From: Mikania micrantha
Taxonomy: Eukaryota; Streptophyta; Magnoliopsida; Asterales; Asteraceae
NCBI GenBank assembly: GCA_009363875.1
Contig: CM018690.1
Location: 1,352,788 to 1,416,787, forward strand
Direction of reading: 5' to 3'
DNA length: 64,000 bases
The translations under genes were made by a program, and so were the position numbers. Below the pieces are notes generated by a model. It searched no databases, had not been told where the DNA came from, and saw nothing but the letters and a program-made list of their open reading frames with translations. Below are positions 20,961-32,930 of this stretch, in pieces (positions within the stretch are counted from its first letter, which is position 1; every line of letters starts with the position of its first letter).

Positions 20961-23900
20961 CACAGGAGTACAACTTATTTGAGTTTTCATCCACGAAATT
21001 GGAGGTAAATAACCATTTTAAAATTCGGTTTTAGGGTATTCACAAGCCTTTTTGTTGTGGTCTTGATAATTGGTTTAAACACTTATGAACATTGAGATGA
21101 GCACTAGTAAACAACAAGGAATGTGTAGAAGTAGTGTTGTGACAGGTTGGATCGAGAAAGGAGTTGGAGATACAGGTTCGTGGCCTCCTAGATTGGCCGA
21201 ACCTTTTCTCTAAGCAAGATAAGTATCGCGAACCTGTGGCCAACCTAGGCGAACCCTGAGCAACGAACCCTGTCCCTCTGAAACTACACCTGCAACGAGC
21301 CTGTGGTCTGAGTCACGAACCTTTAAGCCTGCACCGAACCCTGTAGGAGGGCTGCAACGAACCTGTGGTTTCAACTACTCATGGGCGAACCTTATATCTA
21401 GCCGAACCCTGGCCATGCAACCCACGAACCCAAAGTGAACGAACCCTATGAGCTGGACGAACCGAACCTTATGGGTTCGTCTAACTCCATTGGAGCCGAA
21501 CCCTAGGCCAACATAGCATAGGTTCGCTGCCGGGACCATCTGTCGAACGTAAGGGTCGTTTAATGTGGTTAATATGGACCTAGGATCAAAGAGACTAGTG
21601 TTAACAACCTAAGAAATGGTTAGTTAGCCATTAACCTAAGTTCTAACGAGGTATGGATCCAATACGTTGCATGCATGGGAATATGTACATCAATTGTGTA
21701 TACATAAGTATATATATATGAACAATGATGAAGCATTAATCATGCATGCATAAGTATAGCTAAATGTTCAACATACAATACTATTGTTAAATAAATAGAA
21801 TTCATGCAAACGTATGTTAAACCAAACTGGGTTATTTTAGTTGAACTCAAAGGAATTCTAAAGTTGGACATTGGATGATCAATCCTAACGAAGTGATTAG
21901 CAAAACACATTATTCAAAGATGTTAGGTTAATGGGTTATGTCAATTAACGCAAAGGACTTGAATTGGGGATCCATGGGAATTCAAAGACCATCAATTGGG
22001 CCTAAGTGAGCCCAATGGGACTTAAATAAGTCCACCACATATTAAGCATTGGTATGAAGTCAAGTAATGATGTTTTGATCAAATGTAAAGCTTGAGGATT
22101 TATTTAATTAAAGTTAATAATTTCTAAAGTCTTGTTTAAATTTGATATATGAATTATTAAATGGTATTGATTTCTTAAAAGCTACTTAGTTGTAAAAGTT
22201 TGTTTGTAAGATCATTGATTGGGATTTTGTGGTAAAATAGACAATGAAATTGTCTGGATTTTAAACATAAAACAAAGGAAACTCTGCCGAAATTTTCTAA
22301 AATTTAAAAGTAAGTATTGTAACTCAACATGGGATTGGGATCTAAAAGGGTAACTAGGATAGATTAGATCTTAGATACACCTAGTACTAAGACACTTAGT
22401 TGCACGCACAATAAGACTCAAAGTCTTAGGCACAACGACTACTACGCGTACTTAATGTATCTGAAATTCTTATAAAATAACTCAGGAACCGAAGATATTT
22501 AGCTTACGAACAAGAGCGCGCATTTTGTGTAGATCATTTACTTAGCAGCACAGGTGAGTTCATTGCCCCTTTTCTAACATTTTTGTTTTAAAACGCGGGG
22601 CTGAGAAGCATGCGTAGACTGTTTTATTTAAATTGTTACTTAAATGCTTTTAAATTTATATGTTTTACATATATATAAATGTTATCCTAGACCATGTCTA
22701 GGAAGATTTTATGTAGGTTTACTAACTGATTTACTTATAAATTAAGTGAATAATCAAGTTAAACTAAACATTTCAACAAATCAAAACATTTCAAACGAAT
22801 CAAACTAGACATTTTGACAAAACAAGTGTGTGAGTTCAAGGGATCAAACGAAACATTTTGACGGATCAAATGGGTGTTTTCAACGAATCAAATAGAACAT
22901 TTTTGACAAATCAAGTGGGTGAGTTCAACGAATCATACGAAACATTTTGACGAAACAAGTGTGGGAGTTCAAACGAATCAAACGAAACAATCTTTGCAAA
23001 GACAATATTCAATGTTCTACAAATCTAGTGTTTGTTGAACAATGAATCAAGTGTACAATTGATCAATGAATCTAGTATTCTATGATCAACGAATCAAGTA
23101 CATCTGGTAACAGAATCAGACGAATCAATAAATCATTTTCAAGGGAAAGCCTGGGAAATATCAGAGATAACATTCGCCAAAACAGACGAAACATGAAATC
23201 CTAGTTTTCAAGAAGTCCTAGCTAGACCGTTTGACTTGTAGGTCGTATGTTTGAGGATATTTACAGATTCCCTAACTACTAAGTACCTAGATTGACAGAC
23301 TAGTCTACTCGAGTATGACCAAAGGCCCCAATCAATAGGACTTAGATTTTAAATAAATGCTTATTTATTTATTTAATTAAGCTTTTATAACTGTTTATAC
23401 AATTGCTGTAGTTGATCATAGTGTGTGATTAACTTGTGAAATCAATATGGGTTTCAAATGATTGTAATTACAGGGACAACAAAGAGAATAACTTATGGGA
23501 TTGTGTTAAGGGTAAAAATGCTTAATTATCATTAACAGCAGTGTCATATGCATATTAGTATGTGGTGGGATGTTGGCTAGGGCTTGTCCCTTACATATGC
23601 CCTATATATAAGCATACCGATGTGGATATTACATGTGGTGTTAATGAGGTTAGGGTCTTTACCAAAGGAGGTTTTCAAATCATTTTCAATTACTAAAACT
23701 ACATAAACTCACCAACCATGTGTTGACTTTTATTTTTGCATGACTTCTCAGGTGACGAACAGGTTAATTAAGAAGTCATTTCTTTTGAACTAGGACTTCA
23801 TATAGAAGACTAGTATTTTGGACCTGCATACTTTTGAAGACATCATTACACAAATTATTTTGTATATCTTGTGTAAACACAAGATAGTCATTTATTGATG

Positions 23901-24103
23901 TTTACAATAGATTTACATTGTTAAATTATAAACGATACTGCTGTAATTTAACTTTGTAATTCTATTATATTTAGCATTTCTCATTTATATCATGTGCAAT
24001 GTAATCAATCTGATCATTTCGATTATCACTCACGATATCGCGCCCCGGGAACCTTCCGCCCGACGGGGACTCCGATCCAACCCCGCCGGCTCGGGGTGTG
24101 ACA
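20961..24103 (+). repeat. Element E 3' LTR, part 2
   Basis: Continuation of the LTR begun at 9584; together about 3992 bp. It ends CTCGGGGTGTGACA. The interval 21170-21560 is a degenerate array of short GAACC/CGAACCCTG words. The related LTR P has a different degenerate array of CGAATG/GGCCGA words in the matching place. CAG|GTGAGTT at 22554 and TTCTCAG ending at 23751 are donor- and acceptor-like. The stretch 22750-23200 repeats variants of ACGAATCAAACGAAACATTTTGAC. No ORF here is supported. Confidence 0.9.
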
Positions 24104-24295
24104 GCTATTTAAAGGTTGTGCTTCGTTAAGAAATTAACTAAGCTAGTAAAATGTTGATAACAGATTTGATCCCACAAAATTTGAACAGACTAAACTTAAA
24201 CTTGTTCAAAGTGTATTTTATTTTATTTTATTTTATTTTATTTTATATTATATTAACAGTTAGAATTTTAAGTCGAAAATAGATCAAGTGAACGT
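24104..24295. other. Unassigned spacer with (TTTTA)n
   Basis: No gene seen. A (TTTTA)n microsatellite covers about 24214-24252. AACGT at 24291-24295 is the left target-site copy of solo LTR G. This sequence probably belongs to whatever repeat hosted E, G and I. Confidence 0.7.
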
Positions 24296-27137
24296 TGTGA
24301 CAATCCGACTTTTTGGATCAACTTTGTTAACTGAAAATAGTGAGATCACAGGCCCAACAAGACAAGTTAGGCCCAATGAAAACAAGGTAGGCCCAATAAG
24401 GCCAAGATAGGCCCAATAAGGCCAAGATAGGCCCAATAAGGCCAATAAAGGCCCAATAAGGTCAAGGTAGGCCCCATAAGGTCAAAGTAGGCCCAATGGT
24501 ATTTATGAGGCCCAATTGGATTGATCAAGCCCAATACTAGTTCAATTGATCCGATTAGTGAAAATTCGGGATTTTAGTTAAACTTTGTAAACCGAAATGT
24601 TGTGTAATTGAACAAAATTAGATCTAAGGGATTAGAATTAAGTACAATAAAGTCTAGAATACCTAAATAATGAGATTTTAACTTGTAAAGGAATAGAAGT
24701 GTAAATTTTGACTTTTATGAGTCAAAATTCGGACTTAGTGACAATTGGATTCGGAATAGACATTAAAATCAGGTAATAACTGAAATTAATCAGTTATAAT
24801 CATCAACTTAATGATCAGTAACCATTATCAGACGTTATGATCACAGTTATTAGTCGAATTAATCTTGATGTTAACTCAAAAGTCGAAACCGTTTAGTATC
24901 ACTATCAAATTCGCATCATTGGATCATAATTCATGAAATCGAAGCTCCCTAAATCTTAATCGGCATCTTCAGAGGCTATTACACTAAACAATTCGATTTC
25001 AGAAGTTCGGGAAGAAGGATTTCGATCAAAGGGTGGCCGAATCTAGGGCTCAAAGTTGTTCTACATCAATTCCATATCAAATCAGGTTAGTAATCGATCC
25101 TAAACTTTCTAAAAGGGCCGACTAAGCTAATCCATATGACCAATTCGTGATTAAACATCGAATCATATGGTTTTTAATTCTAGGGTTCTAAGTAAAAACA
25201 ACTTTGGGGGTTTTCATGAAAACGGGGTTTAGAATCAAATTAATGTACATGTATAGTTTCAGAAGGATTCGATTAAGCAAACCCATGTATCAATTTTGTT
25301 GAGTAACATCGAATTGATTGAATTCAAGTTCTAGGGCTTGTAATAAGAACGAAATTGGGGGATTTGATTATAATGGACTCAAAAATCGAATTAAATGATA
25401 CCACAGTATCAGAAGATCCCGATTTAAGTAAATATTATGTGAATTTTATCAAAAAGTTTTGAATTGGGTGTTAACCGGTTGCAAGTGTTCATTTTTGGAA
25501 CGGGTTAGGGTTCTTAGTTAAAACGATTAGGAAAATTCGATTGAATGGATCAGATAGATTCGTAATCATTAGTCTAGTGAAAACCATATGGATTTAAAGT
25601 CAAACACAATCGAATTTGATGAATTCGAATTGATGAGAATGGGGTTAAGGTTCGAAACTGTTGGAGTCTTAAAACCGTAGCATTTTGACAAAAATTTCTA
25701 AATTGAATCGATGATCTGATGCGTCTGGGTTCAAGGAATAATAGCCATATGGTTTTAAGCTTGATCGGGTTTGAATCGAGGTTCAATTTGAATAAATTGC
25801 TTCGGCTATAGAAAGACAAGGGGGAACCGACCTGTTAGGAGTTAAAAGAAATTATTTCTGAATCCTTATGCGAAACCCTAGCGGGCTGAACTGGTAAGGA
25901 ATGTGTGTGTTGAGCGGGAGGTCGCGGGTTCGAGCCGTGCCTCGGCCGGTTTTGTGGAAAATACCATTTTTGGTATTTTTACAATAACTTTCACATACGA
26001 ACTCCGTTTTAACCCGTTCGAATTGCGTTGGAACCAGAATTTCATCCCGAACTAATTAGAATAATAAAATTTATATTTTAACACGAAAACGTAATCGCGT
26101 ATAATTACGTTTGTTTAAATAAGATCATAAACGATGATGTGATTTTATTTAACTATTTAATAGTCACGCGTACTTACGTATGTGCGTTTCTAACACTCTA
26201 ACATACGTGTGATGACATGTATGTGATTTCAAGCACAAAACGACTATTCGAATAACATTAAGTTATTGTTAAACACAGATTATTCGTAGAGGATTTTCTA
26301 CGCGAATTCACGAGTGTTTGATCATTCTGCAAATAATCAAAGGTGCGTACACGGCCCCTTTCTTATTTTAAACTATTTTGGGGGAGAAAACATGTGCAAC
26401 AAACTCTTTTTAGATACATATCACTTGCATGAGTTAGCTGTTTACATTATGTGACAACATAGCATTTAAAATTCCTTACACACCTCGAACCGTTTAGTTT
26501 GCCGTAGCGCAAAGCGTGGTAGTTGGAAATAGATCTATTAGGTTTGACAAACCTCACCTGGTAGATGGGATCTACGCAGGTGTTTGACTGACCAAACACA
26601 CATTACTATTGTTCGTGCTAGACAATAGTGGCAAGGCAAAAACATGCTATAGCATGGCAATCGTCAGCTTCGGTGTCGACCACTTATGTAAATAGTACAA
26701 ATGACTAGCTATCATGACTATGCATGTGTGATTATGTTATCTGCAAACTTGATATTCAAACTGTTGTTTTGAACATTGTGAATACTTAAACCTGTGTTAT
26801 GCACCAACCTTTGTGTTGACTTGATTTACATGTTTTCTCAGGACGCTAAGGTGCGCAACAAAGCTGGCATGGACTAGGAGATAGAGTCGCATGCATGTTT
26901 TACAATTATTGTTTAAATTACACATTTGAGGATTTTGTTTTGTAATTTACATATTACAACTGTTACTGGTTTTATAACGCTTCCGCAAGTTTTGAAAACT
27001 CTGATGTTATGTTTTTGAGACCAAAGTATGTTTTGAAATTCATATAGAGGTCTTCGTTATGTCTAATGGTCTGAGATCCTGGTTTGTCACGTTCCCAAAC
27101 GGTATGATTCCGTTAGTTGAAAATTGGGGGTGTGACA
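24296..27137 (+). mobile_element. Solo LTR G (2842 bp), TSD AACGT
   Basis: It starts TGTGACAATCC and ends GGGGGTGTGACA. AACGT is present on both sides (24291-24295, 27138-27142), so a complete element recombined down to one LTR. Near the start is a ~20-bp tandem repeat built on TAGGCCCAATAAGGCCAAGA (about 24367-24500). A donor-like AAAG|GTGCGTAC lies at 26343 and an acceptor-like TTTTCTCAG ends at 26841, after CACCAACC...GTGTTGAC. No coding sequence is seen. Confidence 0.92.
25881..25945 (+). other. tRNA-like pol III A/B-box sequence inside LTR G
   Basis: GGCTGAACTGGTAAGG resembles an A box and GGGTTCGAGCC (25926-25936) a B box, at tRNA-like spacing. CGCGG and CCGTG around GTTCGAG could pair as a T-arm. 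There is no acceptor stem or clear anticodon arm. It is probably a SINE-like or tRNA-derived relic carried in the LTR, not a tRNA gene. A similar block is at 49877-49930. Confidence 0.45.
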
Positions 27138-27232
27138 AACGTACTCAAAATTGAGTACACGAAATAGTGTATTCGAAATGACCCTATAAATAGCCCAACC
27201 ATATTAAATTTCGAGTACCATTATTTCGAGTA
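27138..27232 (+). promoter_or_regulatory. Promoter-like fragment with TATAAATAG and GTACACGAA words
   Basis: A short stretch between solo LTRs G and I. It contains GAGTACACGAA, TATTCGAAAT, CTATAAATAGCCC near 27183 and TTTCGAGTA. The same words occur around the TATA box of the K LTR at 44850-44945. Its continuation after solo LTR I is at 40988. It may be a remnant 5' LTR of a K-like element. Confidence 0.45.
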
Positions 27233-28016
27233 TGTCACACCCCCAAATTCCCATTCGTGGTGTCAGTCCACGTGGGTGTGACGTGGCCAGGATCACAGCT
27301 CATGGTCATATAGAACGACTCTATATGAGTTACACATTCACACAAATTGTAAAACAATACAAGTTTTCATAATTAAGCAGCGGAAGTGTTAAACGTCAAA
27401 AGTACATAAGTTTGCAGCGGAAAGTATATTGTATCAGACACTACATAGTTAAATTGTTTTCAAAACAGAACAAATGCACACAAGCCTAGGACATGAGTCT
27501 ATATGTAAGCTTGACTCCTTAGTGTGTCCTTGTGAGCGTCCTAGCGTGTGCTCCATTAGCTACCTGAGAATACATGCAAAAAGGTGTCAACTAAAAAGTT
27601 GGTGAGTTCACAGGTTTAGACAAACTGAAAAGTAAACAGACATATACTGGGTATGTTAAGTTTTGTTGTTGGATACTACGATCCGTGGAGTGTGTCAGTT
27701 CATCTTACCGAAACTAGACTGTTCCCGTTTGCCTCCGCAGGTCATCGCTGAACCCGCATTCCCGTCGAAATTACACTCGTTATGACCTCCAGTCAACATT
27801 GGTGCCGAGTGGGGTTAGTCAAACCCAGTAGTACTACGTAATTACGACTCGTTTGTGATACAATTAACGGTAAGGATAAGTGAGGACTTTATGCGATAAT
27901 AGTTACACTCGAAAATGGTTTTCACAACATACCAGTCATATATCTAAAACCGTTGCATTGAATTCTCACCCCAATAGTTTAGCAAAAGCAGTTAAAGATT
28001 AAAAGTGGGGCCGTAA
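27233..28016 (-). repeat. Solo LTR I, part 1 (its 3' end, minus strand), TSD GAGTA
   Basis: It starts TGTCACACCCCCAAATTCCC, the reverse complement of the F-type LTR end. GAGTA lies at 27228-27232, and again at 40988-40992 after the far end. It is split by element F at 28016; CGTAA (28012-28016) is the left target-site copy of F. It contains the reversed acceptor block (TACCTGAGAATACATGC) near 27563. Confidence 0.9.
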
Positions 28017-30908
28017 TGTGACACCCCGTAAATTCCAGGTCAGCATTTATTTTATTTTAATAATAATGTGTATTATTATTTCATACGTGGCACTAGAATA
28101 TTTGTATTTAGTGTGACACGTGGCACAACAGACCAAACACACCGAAAATTCGATGAATTATCGCACGAAACTTGCACGTGTCTTGAATGATGAACGTTGG
28201 TGAACGGATCAAACCACAGTACACTTTCACTGCACAATTAGGTTCCAGAGAACCTGAGTTAGTAGAACAACGCTTAAGTGTCGAGAAACGATGATCGTAT
28301 TCGAGAAATACGAGAAATTCGGTTAAAAACAATGAAATTGGACCTATTGGGCTCAACCGAGACCCATCGCGGTACGCGATGGGCACCCAATTGGGCCTTC
28401 GCGGTACGCGAAGCCTGGGCGGGAGAATTTGAATTCTCCGAAAAGCGTCGCGGTACGTGACGACCGATCATCTTCCCCTTCCGCGGTACGCGACGTGATT
28501 CGGGAACCAGATGATTATTTTAATCGCCGCGATACGCGGAGATGATATTTGGGCGGTGTCGCGGTACGCGACGAGCCCAGTTTCGCAGAATCTTTATTTA
28601 ACCAAGACTTATTCATTTTTGCCGATCCTTCACACCATCTTGCGACTGAAACACTTCATCCCGACCATTTTTCACTCTGCAAACCATATTCTAACTTCTG
28701 GAAGCCATTAGAACTCTCTAAGGAAGCTTGTGTTGAGGAGATTGAAGCATAGGAACACCATTCATCAAACCACACGAGTTGGAGCTGCTGTGAAGGATAC
28801 TCCAGATCTTCTTGAAGTCTTTCCTCTCTGTTCCAGCTTCATCTCAGTCTTCTTGGGCTATCTTGAGGTAGTTCTAGCCTCACTTCGTGTTTTTGGCACT
28901 TGAAATCACACATGCAAGGGGAAATACCCACATGCTCATGAAATGTTGATGTTGTGGATCTGTTTTTTGATGATGTTACTTACTGATTTGATGATTTAGC
29001 TATGATCTATGATGATTTTGATAAGATTAGATGGTTATTTGTTGATTTTATCACAAAGTGAGTACTTTTGGGTACATGCATGTATGATCTAAGTGGTTTT
29101 ACACGATTTTGGATATTGAAATGATGTTATAAGTGTTATTGATGATGATTTGCATGATTAGAATGGTTGCTTATGGTCAAGAAATGTCAAAGACATGATA
29201 GTTACTATAAATGGTAACTTTAATGTTACAAAAATGTGCATTCTTGATGAAATGACCACATTGGTATGTTTTAATCTATAAGATATGTTTAAAATGATGT
29301 TTAAGAGTTAATATGATAGTTATTTGATGCATAGGAATGTTTAGAATTGTCAAAAGCATGATTTTCATGAATGTTACTATAAATAGTAACTTTTTAGCAC
29401 AAGTTTACATATGGATGATATATATGATAATGTCTTGAGTCAAATGTGATTATTGGATGATAATATGATAATATTGATAGATTCGAGTTGTTGAAAGATT
29501 GTATTTTGTGTATTTTTCACAAGTTACTAAAGATAGTAACTTTATCTTGCAAAGTCGGGAATAGGAACATGCTAGCTATGATTTGATGGCTAATTATGAC
29601 TAAAATTGTAATATTATATGATATAAGTTGTTAACTTGGTGAGATATGCTTATTTGTGCAAGCTTTCTAATTATAGAAACTTTTACGTGCAAACTATGTT
29701 AAACCGGCTATGTGTAACTATGTGCTATGTGATAACATGCTCATTTAGGATAAATATGCATGTTAGAGTAATCGGAATATGAGCTTATGCATAACTTGCC
29801 AAATATGGAAACCTTCCTAAAATAGAAACTTACCATAATTAGTAAGTTTCCTCATAGGAATGGTTTTGGTATCCGTACACTTCACACGACACTAAACCGC
29901 ACGATACACGAACACTTGATCCAAAACCGTCACCAACGGGTCGTTAGGTCAAACACGACCGACACGGTCAACCACGGTCAACGCGACCCACATAACAACC
30001 AGGAAGTTGTTTAGACATGAATACGGTCCTGTGAGACCCACACAAATATGATCACAAACTTATAACACCTATGTGATATAGGTATCTACTAGCCAGCGAG
30101 CTACTCCATTTTCGAAAGAACGCACTCAAGCAAACTCAGGTGAGTTTACAGCCCCACTTTTACTCTTAACTGTTTTACTAATCTTTTGGGGTGAGAATGC
30201 TATGCAACTGTTTTAGATATATGACTGGTATGTCACAAAACTATTTTGAGTGTACTATTATCGCAACAAGTCCTCTCTACCCTTACCGTTAGTTGTGTAC
30301 AAACGAGTCGTTATTACGTAGTACTACTGGGTTTGACTAGCCCCACTCGGCAACAACGTTGACTGCGGTCATAACGAGTGTAATATCGATGTTGATGTCG
30401 GGTTCCGCGATGACCCGCAGAGGCAAATGGAAACAGTCGAGTTTCGGTAAGATGACATGACACACTCCACGGATCGTAGATCCAACAAAACTATTTAACA
30501 TACCCAGTATATATAACTGTTTTACTGCTTTCCAATACTTAAACCTGTGAACTCACCAACTTTATGTTGACACATTTTAGCATGTATTCTCAGGTAACTG
30601 AACGACACGAGCTAGGATGCACATGGAGATGCACAAGAGAGTCTGCATACATATAGACTCTAATCCTAGGCTTATGTTTTGATTTTAGTCATTTTGAACA
30701 ATGTTAACAATGTAGTTCTGATTACTTAATTCCGCTGCTTTAATGATGAGCTTTTCCGCTGCTAATCTTATGAAGCTAGTTCTTATTTTACAAACTGTAT
30801 GGTTGAGTTAGCTCATATAGAGTCGTTCTATATGACCATGAGCTGTGATCCTGGCCACGTCACACCTACGTGGACTGACACCACGAGTGGGAATTTGGGG
30901 GTGTGACA
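28017..30908 (+). repeat. Element F 5' LTR (2892 bp)
   Basis: It starts TGTGACACCCCGTAAATTCC and ends GGGAATTTGGGGGTGTGACA. Six dyads of the GCG-RTA-CGC type lie at 28363-28572. A donor-like CTCAG|GTGAGTT is at 30140 and an acceptor-like TTCTCAG ends at 30593 (454 bases). The middle region has several TTACTATAAATGGTAACTTT-like inverted words near 29205, 29385 and 29530. No ORF in it is supported. Confidence 0.93.
28363..28572 (+). promoter_or_regulatory. Cluster of six GCG-RTA-CGC dyads in U3 of F
   Basis: Arms around the three central bases: CCCATCGCG/CGCGATGGG (28363-28383), CTTCGCG/CGCGAAG (28397-28413), CGTCGCG/CGTGACG (28447-28461 region; intact CGCGACG in the 3' LTR), CGCG/CGCG (28482-28492), CCGCG/CGCGG around ATA (28527-28539), GTCGCG/CGCGAC (28558-28572). 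GGAGAATT-TG-AATTCTCC (28422-28439) is a further inverted repeat of a different kind. The copy in the 3' LTR starts at 36510. Confidence 0.65.
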
Positions 30909-30911
30909 GAC

Positions 30912-30925
30912 TGGTATCAGAGCCA
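30912..30925 (+). other. Element F primer-binding site (tRNA-iMet)
   Basis: TGGTATCAGAGCCA, three bases after the LTR end. The leader from 30926 to 31739 has no supported ORF or clear repeat. Confidence 0.92.
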
Positions 30926-31739
30926 GGTTATAGGGAACTAGGTTTGCATGTAGTGAACTTAGACTATAGCCACTGCTCTACATTAGACACTACACTAGTT
31001 TCACACAACACATTATGTGCTTTACTTAAACAATATGCTTTGTGACTTGATCTAACCCCTACGAACATGCATCTGGCACCCTTAGTGGGCGTTAACACTC
31101 AACTACACATGCGGCCTGTGCAAGGGAATTAGCGAAAAGGCGAACTCAAGACCGAAGGGAAACTCTTCTATGCTATGAAGAAGATTCCTATAGCACGATC
31201 CAACTCGAATCGAACGCTTTTTCCAACCCCCCCTCCTTGAGTGTAAACCCAGTCAAATGACGCATGTTTATGGATTGTAACCTTAGTATCGACACTCAGG
31301 AAGCAAAACTTCGAACCCGAGATTTGTTAAGTAGCTTGAGAGTGAATGAACTAGAATGACTGTGTAAGATAAATTGACGATTATGGTGGCCAACGTAATC
31401 GTGAATTTATAGGTACATACAAATTCTGGCAAGTTCAATTGATAAGCTACAACCAGCTGGGAAACTGTATAGTACACCTCTGAAAGTGGAGATTTGAGCT
31501 CCGCTGTTTCCACCGAGTAGTTATTTCTTATTTATATATAGTATTGTACTATTGTTAGAACCGATGTGAGCAAGTTGTGCTCATACAAATCATTTTGGTA
31601 GTAGTAATCTCGTCAAACCTATGATCCTACTTTTGAGATGATATCTTAAGCTTATGATATATTTCCTCCCTACACATGCTTACACGCAATAACTCTAACA
31701 GTGAGTAATACAATATCTATTGTATATAGATACCAACAA

Positions 31740-32930
31740 ATGGATGGTCAAGGAACGTACGTGTGCACTGACAACCCATCAATCGATTCTGCGGCTGTCG
31801 AGGCCATGGTAGAACAACTGATTAACAAAGCCATTACGGATTACGAGGCTGCATGCTTAAACAGTGAGACAGGGAGTGAGACTCACAAAAACAGCTCAAG
31901 AGGATGCACCTTCAAAACTTTCATCAGCTACCATCCTCAACCATACACGGGATCAGGAGGAGCGGTAGGACTGCTCCAATGGGTTAAGAGGGCCGAATCA
32001 ATCTTCCACATGTGCAAGTGTTCTGAAGAAGACAAAGTGAAATTTGCTACCTGGACTCTAAAAGGACAAGCCCTCACTTGGTGGAATTCGCATGTCCAGA
32101 CACTGAGTCTGGAGACTGCTAACTCAATTCCCTGGGAAAATTTCATCAAAATGTTGAAGGAAGAGTACCGTCCACAGAACGAAATCAAGAAACTGGAGGG
32201 GTTTTGGAATCACAAAATGGAGGGATCTGAAATCGAACAATACACCACTCGATTTCACGAATGGTGTAAACAATGCCCAGAAATGGTGACACCGGACTAC
32301 AGAAAGATCGATCCATACGTTAGTGGATTACCTAAACAAATCCGAAGCCTGATTACCGTGACAGACCCCACTCTCATTCAACCCACTATTTGTCTGGCTT
32401 ATCATCTGACTAACCGAGCGGTAGCACAGGGTAAGCTACCCAAGAGGGGTGGACACCTGAAGCCTCAAGATCACAAGCGCAAGTGGGAGCCTAGTCATAA
32501 CCAAACTCCCTCTTCCCAACAGTTGCAATTCCATAACCAGTCAGCAGCAACTAGCGACTCTACTGCCACACCATCCAGTACCAAGGGCAAGAATGTCTAC
32601 CAGGGGAAATACCCTAAATGCAAAAGATGCCCATATCATCACAACGGCCAGTGTGAACGCTATCGATGTCGGAAATGCGGGAGAAACGGTCACAGGGTCA
32701 AGGAGTGTAGAAGCAAGCCAGTTGGTAGCAAAGACAACCAGAAAGTCGTTAAAGGGTGTTATAAGTGTGGCAAGCCTGGGCATTGGCGTAGGGATTGCCC
32801 ACAGCTGAAGAAAGTGGAAGGAAGCGCGACGATGGGCAATGCATTTGCAATTGACTCCAAAGAAGCTAAAGATGATCCTATCATCTTGACGGGTACGTTC
32901 CTTTTACGTAATGCCTATGCTAGTATGTAA
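31740..32930 (+). CDS. Element F gag (396 aa), open, ends at the gag/protease junction
   Basis: I chose ATG 31740 (MDGQGTYV); the open stretch reaches back to a GTG at 31701. The frame holds a retrotransposon gag capsid domain (ALTWWNSH, FWNHKMEGSEIEQYTTRFHE) and two CCHC knuckles (CRKCGRNGHRVKEC, CYKCGKPGHWRRDC). It stops at TAA 32928-32930, just before the protease motif, which here reads CDIGAN in place of the usual DTGAD. Gag alone can form particles and bind RNA in this family. The uninterrupted gag contrasts with the ruined pol that follows. This may mean gag was kept by selection while pol was lost, as in the gag-only elements known as TR-GAG. The stop might also be a chance mutation in a dying copy. 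Confidence 0.85.
   Translation: MDGQGTYVCTDNPSIDSAAVEAMVEQLINKAITDYEAACLNSETGSETHKNSSRGCTFKTFISYHPQPYTGSGGAVGLLQWVKRAESIFHMCKCSEEDKVKFATWTLKGQALTWWNSHVQTLSLETANSIPWENFIKMLKEEYRPQNEIKKLEGFWNHKMEGSEIEQYTTRFHEWCKQCPEMVTPDYRKIDPYVSGLPKQIRSLITVTDPTLIQPTICLAYHLTNRAVAQGKLPKRGGHLKPQDHKRKWEPSHNQTPSSQQLQFHNQSAATSDSTATPSSTKGKNVYQGKYPKCKRCPYHHNGQCERYRCRKCGRNGHRVKECRSKPVGSKDNQKVVKGCYKCGKPGHWRRDCPQLKKVEGSATMGNAFAIDSKEAKDDPIILTGTFLLRNAYASM

Noticed and set aside
25881..25945. Functional tRNA gene
   Set aside because: A and B boxes are present, but there is no acceptor stem, no clear anticodon arm and no 3' oligo-T terminator at the expected place.
32593..32808. Alternate-frame ORF over the gag of F
   Set aside because: Shadow of the knuckle region in another frame.
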